Source: Chimonanthus salicifolius
Lineage: Eukaryota > Streptophyta > Magnoliopsida > Laurales > Calycanthaceae
DNA length: 64,000 nucleotides
Reading direction: 5' to 3'
Assembly: GCA_013350335.1 (NCBI GenBank)
Contig: CM023540.1
Location: 61,935,195 to 61,999,194 of the forward strand
The notes under the pieces were generated by a model that was not told the origin of the DNA, ran no database searches, and saw nothing but the letters and a program-made list of their open reading frames with translations. Each line of letters starts with the position of its first letter. The first letter of the stretch is position 1. Of this stretch, positions 45,660 to 57,484 are shown piece by piece. A program made the translations under genes and the position numbers.

Positions 45660-48542
45660 TGATGTGAAATTTTAAATTACTCGCAAGCGTACGAACCGGT
45701 TTATAGTATAGAGTATGAGTGCGAGGTCGTACCCAAGGGAAATCTACAAAATATATGTACGAAATAAAAAAATCGCACTTTAAAAAATGATGTGATTTTT
45801 GGAAATAATTTTCTAAAACATTTAGTTATAATCTTAATTTAAAACAATGAACAGTTTTAATGAATTTTTGAGAAAAAGAAAAATAAATCAAAAATAAATT
45901 TTTTTACATAATGTACAATGGAATCGGGTCAAACATCGACATGGCATATTATCCGATTTAAAAATAAGAGAATCACGGCCTAGACTATGAAATGATCTAG
46001 AGTTATAAAATATAATTCAAATTCATTTTCTATTAAAATTCTAATTAGAATTTTTATGTCATCTATAAAATCGTATTTTTTTTCAATTCAAGCCTTAGGC
46101 GTGAGCGGGTTTTAACTTGTGTTTCCCCAAATCTAAAACAATTGTTCTTGATAAGAACCTTAGATTGGAAAGACGGCAAGTCCCATTGATCCTAATAGGG
46201 GTTCTACTTTCCTTGAAAAAAAAATTGTAAAAATATTTTTGTTTTTACATAAAGTTCATAAAAAGAATAAAAAATAGAATACAAATCATCATTATTAAAT
46301 ATTTTAATAACTGGGATCATCATAAATCTAAACAACTGCCATGATTTTTTTTTATTAAAAATTGGAAATGAAATACAATTCTGTTGGACTTGACATAATA
46401 AAATAAAAATAAAATAACTTACAAGAAATTATTATTTTTTTTTCTTCTGTCTTTCAGTCGTCCAATTTCAGCCTTCAATGTCTTGCCCGGTTCCACCTTC
46501 AACGGACCCGAAGTCTTGAATTTATAGGAGAGAAGGGATAAGATGAGGGGTCTTTTCAAACTCAGCCGGGATAAGAGACCCGTTCAAATTTAAACTCAGC
46601 CGGGATAAGCCCTTTTCTTTTTATCCCATCATCGGCTACTCTTATCTTTCCTTCTTTATCTTCTTTTTGAACTCCCCTTGAAACCCAGCTGCTTCTTCTC
46701 TCTTCCTTATCTCTTTCTTCTGCCTTTATCCGGTTCAGCTGCCTTATCAGATTCCCAGCTCAAAATTGTTCTTTATCCTCTGATCTTCCTTTCGCAGTTT
46801 AAATCTTTTATGCATCTTTCATCCTTATCTTATCTTCCTTCTTCCTCTGATCAATCCTTCCCTCATCCTCTCAACAGATAATTCTTTCCCTATCTTTCTC
46901 AGTTTCAAACGGCAGCTGCTATCCACACCTTATCTTCCTTCTTCAAGATCGGCTGAGATCATTCTTATCCTCTGATCTTCTCTTTGGATCGGGTGACATC
47001 AGCCTCTATCTTTTTTTTTTTTTTTTCTTTCTGCTTTATCTCTGCTGGTTTTCAGTGCTTTGTTCATGGCTGTCCTTCCCACAGATCACAGCTGCTGCCA
47101 CTGCTGCTTACTTGGCTGCTTCTCTCTGTTTTGGTCTCAGCTGCCATTCTTCTCTTTCTGCAATTTCTTCAGGCGGCTGCTCAGGAATTTCGACATTGGA
47201 CGCTGTTGTTCTTCCCTCTCTGCTGCTGCAGATTCATCATCGGCAGATCTGGCTTTTTTACCGATCTCTTTTTCTCTACACTACACGGTTCACTGCCGCT
47301 GCTGCTCTGCATGGCTGCTGCTCGGGCTGAACAGATGTGGTCTCAGCTGACTGCTGTGTCACGGTGCTGGCTACAGCTGCTGTGTCTGTTGGTTACAGCT
47401 CTTGTTGCTCTGCCTCTGCTGCAATCTTCTCTTCTTTCGGCTCTACTCGGATTGCCAGCTTTGCATGGCTGCCCTTCTTTCTCTTCTATGATGCCGATCT
47501 CAACTGCTGCCGTCTGTTTGGTTCAGCCGGCTATCTCTGCATACAGTGCTGGCTGTCGTTTGGGCGGAACCTTGCTGCTGCCATTCAGCTGCCGCTGCTT
47601 CAGCTTTGCCTCTACTCTCTTCAGGTGGCTGTGTGGCTGTTGCTCTGCTGCTTCAGCCGGCTGCCTCTGTTCGGACCGGATGCTATTCACCTCAGCTGGC
47701 TGCTGTTCAGCAGGCTGTTCTCTTCAGCGGGCTGCTTCAGCGTGTGCAGTGTTGCTGCTGGCTTCCCGGCTGTGTATGTCTGCAGTCGGTGAGCAGCAGG
47801 CGGATTCTGTTGCACTCAGTCTCTGCTCGGACTGCTGCTCGGGCGGAACTGCTGTCGTTGGACGCTGGCTGCTGCTGCTCTATCTTCTCATCTCAGCTGC
47901 CGTTCATCTCAGCTGCCGTCTCAGCTGCTTGCCATTCTTTCAATCTCAGCTGTCTGTGATGGATTTCTCTGCTCGCCGCTGCTCTCACTGCTCCGGCTGC
48001 AACCATCAGCAGCAGACTCTGCTGCTGCTGTCTACTCGGCCTTCTGGCTGCTCTGCCATCGCTGGTTGCTGCTGTGTACGGTGTTGGTTGCTCGCCTTGC
48101 TGCTTCAGCCACTCCTTCTCTAATAATTCCTGCAACCAAATAAAATAAAAAAATAGAAAAGAAATAGAAATAGAAAAAGAAATGGTAAGGTTTTTCTTCA
48201 GGTGACGGGCATCCCGATCGACAATAAATGAGAGGGGTTGGCCGATAAAACTCGACTTTCACTCGAATTTAGAAAATGAAATATTAATTACACGAGTGTA
48301 GAAAGTTATAGGTTCTGAGACCCAACTGGTTTAACCAATTTGACCTGACCATTTTAAAATTGACGTCGACCGTATTTTTGACTTTTTATCATTTTTATTT
48401 TTATTTTCTTTTTCTTTTTTTTTATATTTCTCAAAATAAACTATAAAACTAAAAACAACCCTAAACATATCTAATATTTATAAAATAAGGACTAATTAAT
48501 CTAATAATAAAGGGTAAAATTGTAATTTTACGGTGTTCATCA
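45660..48542 (-). repeat. Athila 3' LTR, 2.88 kb
   Basis: TGATGTGAAAT to GTGTTCATCA. An AT-rich part (45660-46450) is followed by a 1.4-kb stretch (about 46680-48120) crowded with CAGCTG, GCTGCTG and CTCTGCTG. That stretch leaves long Leu/Cys/Ser-rich frames open on plus, antisense to the element (one of 379 codons, 46984-48123), with no domain. A CTTATC/GATAAG-rich stretch (46500-46950) precedes it. Confidence 0.95.
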
Positions 48543-50203
48543 AATACCCCCAAACTCAGATTTTGCTAGTCCTCGAGCAAAACTAAATCTAAAAGCTAAA
48601 ATATAAAATTAAAAATCCTAAATGACACCACTTTCGCTGGCTCTCTCGATTGCATTTAGCGTATGCAACAAGCCTTTAAACCCCTAGGTTACCCCTAGTG
48701 GACGAGTTATAGTCTCGTGAGGGTTTTCAGTGATGATACCCACAAACATCAAATTTTTTTTTTTTTTTTTTTCAGCAAAAACACACAGCCAAAAATCTAA
48801 ACATCATACAACTCTAAAATTCATTTTACAAGACTTATACTCGGAGTGTTGTGTGTGATAGCCATTATTAAGATAGTCTTTTTTTTCCAAATTGACACGA
48901 GTTTTATAACCAACATTGGAAAATACGCTTTGACTTCAAACCTCACCAGATATATCTCTCAGAAAGATTAACGCTCAGAGGTGGGTTTATTTTCTCTCAA
49001 GGTATATGTGAGTGGAATTTATGTTTTCGAATCAAAATTCTCACATATGTTTTAAACAAAGACGGCATAAATGAAGAAAATAATTGATCTCATGAATAGA
49101 CGCCATTTTCCTAAGAACGTTGAGTCAAACACCTTTATTTTTCCTCCTCTATTCTCTACATGAAATACCTTATTTAGACTTAGGATCAATAGGACTTTCT
49201 AATAGGACGAAACGAGGCTTAGGACCGGGTTATATCAAGGAAGGGATAAAAGACTCTAAAATTAACATTTTCACAGGAAAAGGTTAGAGGTCTTCATTAC
49301 ATGAGCGGGATATTTTCCTCTAACAATTTTTTTTTTTTTTTTAACATCCAATTTTGACGTATGGATGTTTTTTTCAGCAAATTTTTTTTTTTTTAAGAAA
49401 CCTCTTTTCTTTTTCAACATCCCTCTTTGATGTGTGGATGTTCCCATCTTCCTTTCTCTTTTATTTTCATTTTTCAGTGAATTTTATCCCAAAATCTTCC
49501 CTAACCTTTTCTCATATGATAATAGGTAATGGATATAAAATTTTGGCTCAAACTCCATATCCGGAGTTAGGTATGGAAGATATGGCTAGTCAATAAAAGA
49601 GGCTATATTAGGCTCAAATAGGGAACTGTCAAGATGGAATGACCAAAGTAGGTGGGCTTGAAGGCTCAAACGGTCAAAAAAATGGCCTATATCCTATCCT
49701 AAGCTTCATAAGATGATTTCTTTGTTTTGAATAAATTCAGAAAAATTTCAGGTGTAATAACTCAATTTTAATGGCGTTCTTAGTAATATGACCAAAACAA
49801 TGATAATGAGATCACTCAACGACTCGATGCGCTTATCAAAGAAATAAGAATTTACTTATAACCCTCAGAAGGACAGAATGGCTCTAAAACTCACTGGGTT
49901 TAAGTCTCCACTAGTATTCCTCTGGTGATCACTTGACTCATGAAAATTTTTCTTTTTTCAGACTAACATTAATATGACTGTGTACATGGACTTCCGAGCA
50001 TAAATCCTATAAAAGTCTTTCCGGAAAAGTATGATATAAAGATTTTACATATTAATGCTAAAAAATTATTCTATGACTCTTTTTACGTCAGATTGTCGAG
50101 ACGCATGATTATCTTAGACCTCAATTGACATTTTTTTTAAGTACCAAGGTGTCTCAGCTTTTGCCTACTCTACCCTTAAAAGATTAAGTTTGTCTTTCTC
50201 TGC
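48543..50203 (-). other. Athila region between pol-side frame and 3' LTR
   Basis: Starts with the polypurine tract (GTTTGGGGGTATT on minus) against the LTR. The rest is AT-rich with T runs. This is where Athila elements usually carry an env-like gene; I see no element-strand frame above about 60 codons, so that gene is absent or eroded. Bases 50088-50186 are a diverged second copy of 50227-50330, the end of the neighbouring frame. Confidence 0.75.
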
Positions 50204-50692
50204 CTAAGAAAATTTTGACTCGTTTAACGTCAGATTGTCAAGACGTTTATAGTCTCCTAAGCGAAAATCAACAGTTCTTTGAACACCAAGGAGTCTCAGT
50301 CTTTCTGGACTTACTCTACCTTTGACTAGGTCCAAATAAATCTGTCTATTTTCACTAATAGGTCTATGTTTTGCTGCTGTCACACAACGAACTCCTTGTT
50401 CAGATATTTTTCCATTACAATTCCCACGTCCACATTTGTGACAGATTCCTAGCCTCTTAGCTTTCCTCTTTGCAGCCAGAGTGCTTTGACCACAAAGAGG
50501 TATGGGTTGCTCCTCTTGGATTTCCAGCTTCCTCACCCTCATAGCTAAGGAAACGATTTTCCTACACAAGTCTGGGGGAACTTGTGTTCTAGACAGACAC
50601 AAAGCGAAAACAAAAACTCGACCGTCTACGTGCATGACTCCTATCCAGTTCTTTAACGTCTGCTGGTCACAAAGACAAAACAGATGATGAAT
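50204..50692 (-). CDS. small extra Athila frame, Cys-rich, unknown function
   Basis: Not recognised. Open from 50692 (after TAA at 50693-50695) to a stop at 50204; first Met at 50635 gives 143 residues. Cys/His-rich start upstream of the Met, then a Lys/Arg-rich linker (KRKAKRLG) and CHKCGRGNCNG followed by a further Cys 11 residues on, resembling a small zinc-binding loop. The C-terminal PERLRLLG..DYKRLDNLT motif recurs in degenerate form just downstream (50088-50186). It follows pol on the same strand by about 340 bases, at the position of env-like frames in this clade, but it is much shorter and has no visible signal peptide or membrane segment. Could be a remnant of a longer gene. Confidence 0.55.
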   Translation of the reverse strand: MHHLFCLCDQQTLKNWIGVMHVDGRVFVFALCLSRTQVPPDLCRKIVSLAMRVRKLEIQEEQPIPLCGQSTLAAKRKAKRLGICHKCGRGNCNGKISEQGVRCVTAAKHRPISENRQIYLDLVKGRVSPERLRLLGVQRTVDFRLGDYKRLDNLTLNESKFS

Positions 50693-51036
50693 TTATTTTT
50701 ATTTTTTTTAAATCTTTTTCAAATTTTTTTTTTTTTTTAATTGATGAACCTCAGTACCCCCAAACTTAAATTGAACATTGTCCTCAATGTTCTCTAATTG
50801 ACACTGGCCAGGTGAAAAAGAGAAATGTTTTAGAAAACGAACAATCGGGTTTGGACATACCTAGGAATGCATGAGGTGCAAAATGGACCAAATAAAAATT
50901 CTATACTGACTCAATGAAAACCTAAACTAGACACTGAAGATGCAGACTGACTCAAACATAGACAGGTGGATATGTGGGTTAGGGTAATGGAAATGATGAA
51001 GATGGGTAGGTGGGTGAATGGGTATGGATTCGCAAA
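50693..51036 (-). other. spacer between Athila pol and the small frame
   Basis: AT-rich, with T runs near 50700-50740 and GTTTGGGGGTACT on minus (about 50753-50766). The latter closely resembles the polypurine tract at the LTR and may be an internal (central) polypurine tract. Confidence 0.5.
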
Positions 51037-54000
51037 TCAGTCCTGATACACTGGATCAGCTAACTCGACTTCAGTCTCTTCTTCTGGAGTGGGGAACGAT
51101 AAAAATGGCTTTAATCGTTGCCCATTAACTTTAAACGCACGACCACTCGTAGGATGTCTGATCTGTACTACCCCATGTGGGAATACAAATGAAACAATAA
51201 ATGGACCTATCCATTTGGACCTTAACTTCCCAGGAAAAAGATGCATCCTTGACTCGTACAACAAGACCTTCTGACCAACTGTAAAAGATTTTCTCAATAT
51301 GTGTTTATCATGAAACACTTTCATCCGGTCTTTGTACCTTTTAGCCGTGTCATAGGCTTCATTTCGTAATTCCTCCAGCTCAACAAGCTGAAGTTTCCGA
51401 TGTTGTCCAGCAGAGTCTAGAGCAAAATTGAAAATTTTGATTGCCCAATAGGCTTTGTGCTCTAACTCGACCGGAAGATGACATGCCTTACCATAAACCA
51501 GACGGTAGGGTGACATTCCTATAGGCGTTTTGAAAGCTGTACGGTATGCCCATAGTGCGTCAATGAGTCTGGAAGACCAATCTTTCCGACTTGGATTGAT
51601 TGCCTTCTCGAGAATACGCTTAATCTCTCTATTTGAGATTTCCACTTGGCCACTTGTTTGTGGGTGATAAGGAGTAGCCACTTTATGCGTCACCCCATAA
51701 GATTTTAACAAATTAGCAAATGGGCGGTTGCAAAAGTGTTTACCCCCATCACTAATGATGGTTCGTGGAATTCCAAATCGAGAGAAAACGTTTTCTTTAA
51801 TGAAGCGAAGGACAACCTTGTGGTCATTGGTTTTGCATGCCACCGCTTCGACCCATTTTGACACATAGTCAACCCCTACAAGGATATATTGATTGCCGAA
51901 AGAATTAGGAAATGGTCCAATGAAATCGATGCCCCAAACATCAAAAAGCTCAATGGTTAGGATGGGGTTTAAAGGCATCATATTTCTACGGGAGATACTT
52001 CCCAATCTTTGACACCTATTACACGAGACACAGAAAGTGTGGGTGTCTCGAAACATGGAGGGCCAATAAAATCCACACTGCAAAATTTTTGCAGTTGTCT
52101 TTCTTGTGCTAAAATGCCCTCCACAGGCCTGGTCATGGCAGAAACTTATGACACGACTTTGCTCTTCTTCTGGGACACACCGACGAATGATTTGGTCTGC
52201 ACAGTGTTTAAACAGATAAGGGTCATCCCAAATAAAAATTTTGACCTGTACCAAAAACTTAGACCTATCTTGCTTAGTCCAATGCGGGGGCATTTGACTA
52301 GTAACAAGATAGTTCACAATATCGGCAAACCATGGTACTTTGGACACTGACATGAGTTGCTCATCAGGGAATGACTCAGTGATAGGACGGGTCTCATCAG
52401 TGAACTCAGTTATTAATCTAGATAAGTGGTCTGCTACTACATTCTTGGAACCTTTCTTGTCCCAGATTTCCATATCAAACTCTTGTAGTAGCAATATCCA
52501 TCGGATCAGGCGGGACTTAGCATCTTTCTTAGAAAGGAGATACTTAAGTGCTGCATGATCAGAATAGATAATGACTTTCGAACCCACTAAGTAGGATCGA
52601 AACTTATCTAAAGCAAAAACGACAGCTAACAACTCTTTTTCGGTTGTGGAATAATGGAGTTGAGCGTCATTGAGAGTTTTGCTAGCATAGTAGATAACAT
52701 GAGGCAACCGATTTAACCTTTGTCCTAAAACGGCTCCGACTGCATAATCGGAGGCATCGCACATAATTTCAAAAGGGACAGACCAAACAGGTGGTTGTAT
52801 TATCGGAGCGGAGGTCAGAGCGGTTTTCAATTTTTCAAAGGCTTGAATGCACTCATCATCAAAATCGAAATTAGCATCCTTAGCCAAGAGTTTATAGAGA
52901 GGTTTTGAAACTTTACTGAAATCTTTTATAAACCTCCTGTAAAAACCAGCATGACCTAAGAATGACCTGATCTCTCTAACGGTTTGGGGTCTTGGTAAAT
53001 TAGAGATCAGGTTGACCTTTGCCTTGTCCACTTCGATACCCTTTTCAGAGATAATATGCCCTAGTACTATGCCGTTTTTCACCATAAAGTGACATTTTTC
53101 CCAATTCAATACCAGGTTCTTTTCTTTGCACCTGATTAGCACAAGGCTTAGATGGTGCAGGCACTGGTCAAAAGTGGACCCAAACACAGAGAAGTCATCC
53201 ATGAAGACTTCTAGGAAACGTTCGACCATATCGGAGAAAATACTGATCATGCACCGTTGAAAAGTGGCTGGTGCATTGCACAATCCGAATGGCATACGGC
53301 GATATGCGAACGTACCGAATGGACATGTGAAGGTGGTCTTCTCCTGATCCTCAGGAGCAACGTAGATCTGGTTATAGCCGGAATAACCATCAAGGAAGCA
53401 ATAAAATGCATGACCGGCTAACCGCTCAAGCATCTGATCGATGAACGGAAGAGGAAAATGGTCCGTTCGAGTAACAGTGTTTAGCTTACGGTAGTCAATG
53501 CAAACTCTCCAACCCGTTTGGATGCGGGTTGGCACCAACTCATTATCCTGATTTTTTACTACCGTAACACCCGATTTCTTAGGTACAACCTGTATCGGAC
53601 TCACCCATTTACTATCGGAGATCGGGTAGATAATACCCGTCTCGAGAAGTTTTAAAATCTCGGCTCGTACCACATCCTGCATTGCCGGATTTAACCGTCT
53701 TTGTGGTTCTCTGGACGTCTTGGAATTTTCTTCCAAGTGAATTTTATGCATGACCATAGATGGGATAATTCCTTTGAGATCGGCAATGGACCATCCTATA
53801 GCTTCACGGTGATCTCTTAAAATAGCAAGGAGTTTAGACTCCTGCTCAGAAGTTAAATTGGAAGCTATGATAACAGGTAACGTTTCTGATGGTCCAAGAT
53901 AAGAATATTTCAATGTCTCAGGAAGTGGCTTGAGTTCTAATTTTGGTGGCTTCTCGATAGAGGGGGTCAGTACAGATTGACTAATAGGGAGAGGTTCAAA

Positions 54001-56541
54001 TTTGGAGAACCTTCGCACATATGGAGATGCATCAAATATTTCGTTCACTTCGTGTTTACCATCTTCATTGAAGTCTGTGCCAAAAGTGGACAGAGTCTTC
54101 TCAAATAGGTCATCACAAATGAAGTGAAGGAAAGACTCTTGGACAGAACTCTGGATCATGTTAACCTCGGACGGATCGTCTGTGCAAAAATGTTGTCGAC
54201 ATAGGCCAAACACATTGAGTTCTGTCGTCAGATCTCCAAATGACAACTTAAGCATACCATTTTGGCAATTGATAACAGCTTTCGCAGTGGCCAAAAATGG
54301 TCGTCCTAAAATAACCGGAATGTGTCCACTTTCGTTCTGAACTGGTTGTGTATCCAGCACAACAAAATCGACTGGAAAGTAGAATTTGTCTACTTTCACC
54401 AGAACGTCTTCTATCACACCCCTCAGAATTTTTACAGAGCGGTCAGCTAACTGTAGTGTGATAGGAGTGGGCTTAAGCTCTCCCAGCCCCAACTGCTCAT
54501 AAACGGAATATGGCAGTAGGCTAACACTAGCTCCCAAATCTAATAAGGCCCTTTCAACTTCATATGTGCCAATGGTGCATGCAATGGTTGGGCACCCAGG
54601 GTCCTTATGTTTAATTGGGAACGGTTGTTGGAGGAGAGCACTTGCATTTTCTGCTAGAAATGCTTTTACGGGAACATTAGTTTTCCGTTTCGCCGTACAG
54701 AGGTCTTTAAGAAACTTAGCGTACGAGGGTATCTGATTGATGGCATCTAGTAGAGGAATATTGATATTGACATTTTTGAAGACCTCTAATATGTCACCAT
54801 AAGGTACCCCTTGCTTAGTGATGAGCCTCTGAGGGTATGGAGCCCTAGGTACGTAAGTTTTTCTAGCAGATGGATCCGGTTCGTTTTGGACTGGAGATGA
54901 TCTAGATGGGTCATCCTGATGCTTGGAATGACCAGTGGCCTGGTCTTCCGGTTGCGGAGGTAATTTCACTTTATTATCTACCTGTCTCCCGGATCTCAAG
55001 GCAATAATGGAGTTAGCGTCTTCTAGATTAGACGATGAAACTTCATTTTGGCCCTTGGGGTTTGGGATAGGTTGACTTGGAAATTTACCTTTCTCCCTAT
55101 CTCCTATTGCGCTGGCTAATTGCCCAAGCTGTGTCTCAAGCTTGTGCATAGCCTGTTGGGTAGACTGCATGAACTGTTGCAACGTATCCTCGAGAGAGGG
55201 CTTACGTTGTTGAGATGGACCAGATTGATAAGACTGATTTGACTGAGCTGGATTGGATTGATAAGACTGATTTGACTGGGCTGGATGATTTTGAGATTGA
55301 TGGAATGGTTGGTTCTGAGGTGGTTGGTATGGTGGATTTTGATATGGTGGACCTTGATATTGAGGGGGTCCTTGATATTGAAGGGGTCCTTGACCTACAG
55401 GAGGTTGGTTCTGGCGCCAAGAAAAATTGGGATGATTCCGCCAATTAGGATTGTATGTGGCAGAGAAAGGGGTTCCCTGCTGTCTCCCGAAATTATTGAG
55501 TGCGTTGGCCTGTTCGGTTGAGCACTCAGTGTTAGGTCCAAAGGAAGGACAGTTTTGGGCAGTGTGTCCTAAGTTAGAACACATTGCGCAAACCTCTACA
55601 TTCAATCCTACTGTTGGGTTCATCGCCTGGGTCATCGCTAACGTATCGATTTTCTTTGTTAAGTTTGCGATTGCAAGCTTAACATCAAAGTCGGTACTAA
55701 CTTCGTATAAACCTCCTCTTTTTGAGGTTTGGGCTGAATTATCTCTTTTGGAGAAATCCCATCGCTGAGAACTTTCTGCCAAGGTTTCTAAGAAATTCCA
55801 TCCATTAGTTGCAGTTAGCATTAAAAATTCCCCACCCTTCATAGACTCGACCATTGTGCGGTTTGAGATGGTTAAACCATCATAAAAAAATTGCACGAGT
55901 CTTCCCGTTTCAAAACCGTGGTGGGGACATTTATTCAACGTATCTTTGAATCTTTCCCATGATTCATAGAATTGTTCACCCTCTTTCTGATTAAAATTTG
56001 AAATTTCTTTCTTGAGGGCGTTAGTTTTAGATACAAGGAAAAATTTATTCAAAAATTTGTTGGCTAACAGATCCCAAGTTGTGATGGAATTTGGAGGTAG
56101 AGAATTTAGCCAAGATTTCACTTTTTCTTTAAGAGAAAAAGAAAATAATCGAAGTTTGATGGATTCATCAGAGATGCCTTGAAGTCTGATGGTGGCGCAG
56201 ATTTCTAAAAATTCTTTGATGTGCAGGTAAGGGTCCTCATGATCAAGTCCATGGAATGCGGGTAGAAGATGTAATAGGCCTGGTTTGAGTTCAAAGGCTG
56301 CATTAGTTGGTGGGACAACTATCCTTGATGGTGTATTAGGAGTGACTGCTGAAAAATAATCTTGGAGGGTTCTCTCTTCGATTCTTTCTTCGGCCATTTT
56401 GGGTGATGGTGGTGGTGATGGAGTTGGACTGTCTATAACTGAGCTAGACTGAGCTCCGGACACAACGATCGGTAAATCGACAGAAGACCTGACTCGAACT
56501 AAACGGTTATGTGAATCACGATGCCAATATTTCATACACAA
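51037..56541 (-). CDS. gag-pol: Athila gag-pol polyprotein, intact
   Basis: 1834 codons without a stop. The likely true start is Met 49 (56395-56397), before [10 protein letters not shown]. Gag core about residues 90-270; knuckle C318, C321, H326, C331; Gln/Pro/Tyr-rich low-complexity linker 375-445; protease DLGAS at 668-672 (Leu in place of Ser/Thr, usual in Athila); reverse transcriptase about 960-1170 with FMDDF (D1115, D1116); RNase H with D1262, D1328 and D1371; integrase HHCC (H1469, H1476, C1507, C1510) and DD35E (D1539, D1598, E1634); [17 protein letters not shown] at 1685-1700 marks the clade. It lacks the chromodomain-like tail of the Tekay elements. Gag and Pol share one frame with no shift. 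All catalytic residues are present, so it may be functional. Confidence 0.95.
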   Translation of the reverse strand: MCMKYWHRDSHNRLVRVRSSVDLPIVVSGAQSSSVIDSPTPSPPPSPKMAEERIEERTLQDYFSAVTPNTPSRIVVPPTNAAFELKPGLLHLLPAFHGLDHEDPYLHIKEFLEICATIRLQGISDESIKLRLFSFSLKEKVKSWLNSLPPNSITTWDLLANKFLNKFFLVSKTNALKKEISNFNQKEGEQFYESWERFKDTLNKCPHHGFETGRLVQFFYDGLTISNRTMVESMKGGEFLMLTATNGWNFLETLAESSQRWDFSKRDNSAQTSKRGGLYEVSTDFDVKLAIANLTKKIDTLAMTQAMNPTVGLNVEVCAMCSNLGHTAQNCPSFGPNTECSTEQANALNNFGRQQGTPFSATYNPNWRNHPNFSWRQNQPPVGQGPLQYQGPPQYQGPPYQNPPYQPPQNQPFHQSQNHPAQSNQSYQSNPAQSNQSYQSGPSQQRKPSLEDTLQQFMQSTQQAMHKLETQLGQLASAIGDREKGKFPSQPIPNPKGQNEVSSSNLEDANSIIALRSGRQVDNKVKLPPQPEDQATGHSKHQDDPSRSSPVQNEPDPSARKTYVPRAPYPQRLITKQGVPYGDILEVFKNVNINIPLLDAINQIPSYAKFLKDLCTAKRKTNVPVKAFLAENASALLQQPFPIKHKDPGCPTIACTIGTYEVERALLDLGASVSLLPYSVYEQLGLGELKPTPITLQLADRSVKILRGVIEDVLVKVDKFYFPVDFVVLDTQPVQNESGHIPVILGRPFLATAKAVINCQNGMLKLSFGDLTTELNVFGLCRQHFCTDDPSEVNMIQSSVQESFLHFICDDLFEKTLSTFGTDFNEDGKHEVNEIFDASPYVRRFSKFEPLPISQSVLTPSIEKPPKLELKPLPETLKYSYLGPSETLPVIIASNLTSEQESKLLAILRDHREAIGWSIADLKGIIPSMVMHKIHLEENSKTSREPQRRLNPAMQDVVRAEILKLLETGIIYPISDSKWVSPIQVVPKKSGVTVVKNQDNELVPTRIQTGWRVCIDYRKLNTVTRTDHFPLPFIDQMLERLAGHAFYCFLDGYSGYNQIYVAPEDQEKTTFTCPFGTFAYRRMPFGLCNAPATFQRCMISIFSDMVERFLEVFMDDFSVFGSTFDQCLHHLSLVLIRCKEKNLVLNWEKCHFMVKNGIVLGHIISEKGIEVDKAKVNLISNLPRPQTVREIRSFLGHAGFYRRFIKDFSKVSKPLYKLLAKDANFDFDDECIQAFEKLKTALTSAPIIQPPVWSVPFEIMCDASDYAVGAVLGQRLNRLPHVIYYASKTLNDAQLHYSTTEKELLAVVFALDKFRSYLVGSKVIIYSDHAALKYLLSKKDAKSRLIRWILLLQEFDMEIWDKKGSKNVVADHLSRLITEFTDETRPITESFPDEQLMSVSKVPWFADIVNYLVTSQMPPHWTKQDRSKFLVQVKIFIWDDPYLFKHCADQIIRRCVPEEEQSRVISFCHDQACGGHFSTRKTTAKILQCGFYWPSMFRDTHTFCVSCNRCQRLGSISRRNMMPLNPILTIELFDVWGIDFIGPFPNSFGNQYILVGVDYVSKWVEAVACKTNDHKVVLRFIKENVFSRFGIPRTIISDGGKHFCNRPFANLLKSYGVTHKVATPYHPQTSGQVEISNREIKRILEKAINPSRKDWSSRLIDALWAYRTAFKTPIGMSPYRLVYGKACHLPVELEHKAYWAIKIFNFALDSAGQHRKLQLVELEELRNEAYDTAKRYKDRMKVFHDKHILRKSFTVGQKVLLYESRMHLFPGKLRSKWIGPFIVSFVFPHGVVQIRHPTSGRAFKVNGQRLKPFLSFPTPEEETEVELADPVYQD

Positions 56542-57460
56542 TCAAGCTCATTCATGTTCATCCAAATTCACACAAGAAGAATGCCTAAATCTAAATTTGA
56601 ATTGCAATAATGCAATCAAAATTTTTTATTGGGACCCTAAGGATTATTTCTAGACTGCTCCTACTTTTCTTTCTAAATAATCTAAGTCTCCGGTGAGAGC
56701 TTAACCACAATCATGGCTAGGTAAGTTCCCAGGTAAGTGGAGGAGCACACGGCATCTTCTTAAGTTTCCAACTTATCCTTAGGCTCTTTACACCTTGGTG
56801 ACAGAACTAATCCTAGACACCATCATTGAAGATAAAATATTCACCGGTTACAAAAATTAATTTAGATTAACAAGGTTCCTATTGAGCATGAAACCCTAAA
56901 TTCTAGCCTAATGGTTCCTTAATTGATTTTATTAGGGAAGTGCATGAACCAATTTTACTATTCTTATTTTTCTAAGTATTGTGATAATGCAATCCTAGAT
57001 TACCATACAACATTCAAATCAATATACAAACATTAATAAAACAATCTAAACTAATGCATGAATACTAACAACCTAAATGCATGGACAGATTAAATGCAAA
57101 CACCCTAAATAAATCTATATGAATGCATGAGATAAATAAAAATTAAAAAACTCACCTTAGCCTTTTATGCGTATTTTCAGCATTTTTTTTTTTTTGTTTA
57201 AGCGCGCATTTTTAAGCTTTGCGAAACGTTTAGCCTTTTGTGCATATCCCCATCGATTTTTAAGCGCAGCGTAAATAAAATTCCTGCAAAACAGACAATA
57301 AAAAGCTTTGGTGAAGATTCTAATTCAAATAAAATAAATAAATAAATAAATAAATAAATGAATAAGTTAGATGAAATTCTAAATTAAGACATATCTGCAG
57401 TATTAGATTTATTTTCAAAAATCACATAATTTAATAGCACACAATTTTTATTTCGAGATT
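56542..57460 (-). other. Athila leader
   Basis: About 920 AT-rich bases without a frame. On minus, short pyrimidine runs and a (TTTA)n microsatellite (57332-57360 on plus as AAATAAAT) are the only features. Confidence 0.7.
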
Positions 57461-57478
57461 TCCCCGGCAACGGCGCCA
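57461..57478 (-). other. Athila primer binding site, tRNA-Asp type
   Basis: Reads TGGCGCCGTTGCCGG on minus, the aspartate-tRNA complement usual for Athila. Six bases separate it from the LTR edge at 57485. Confidence 0.92.
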
Positions 57479-57484
57479 AAAACT

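Noticed and set aside
46984..48123. 379-codon frame on plus in the Athila LTR as a host or antisense gene
   Set aside because: Leu/Cys/Ser-rich low complexity from CTG-type repeats; the paired LTR has a shorter frame after small indels; no domain, and it lies wholly in an LTR.
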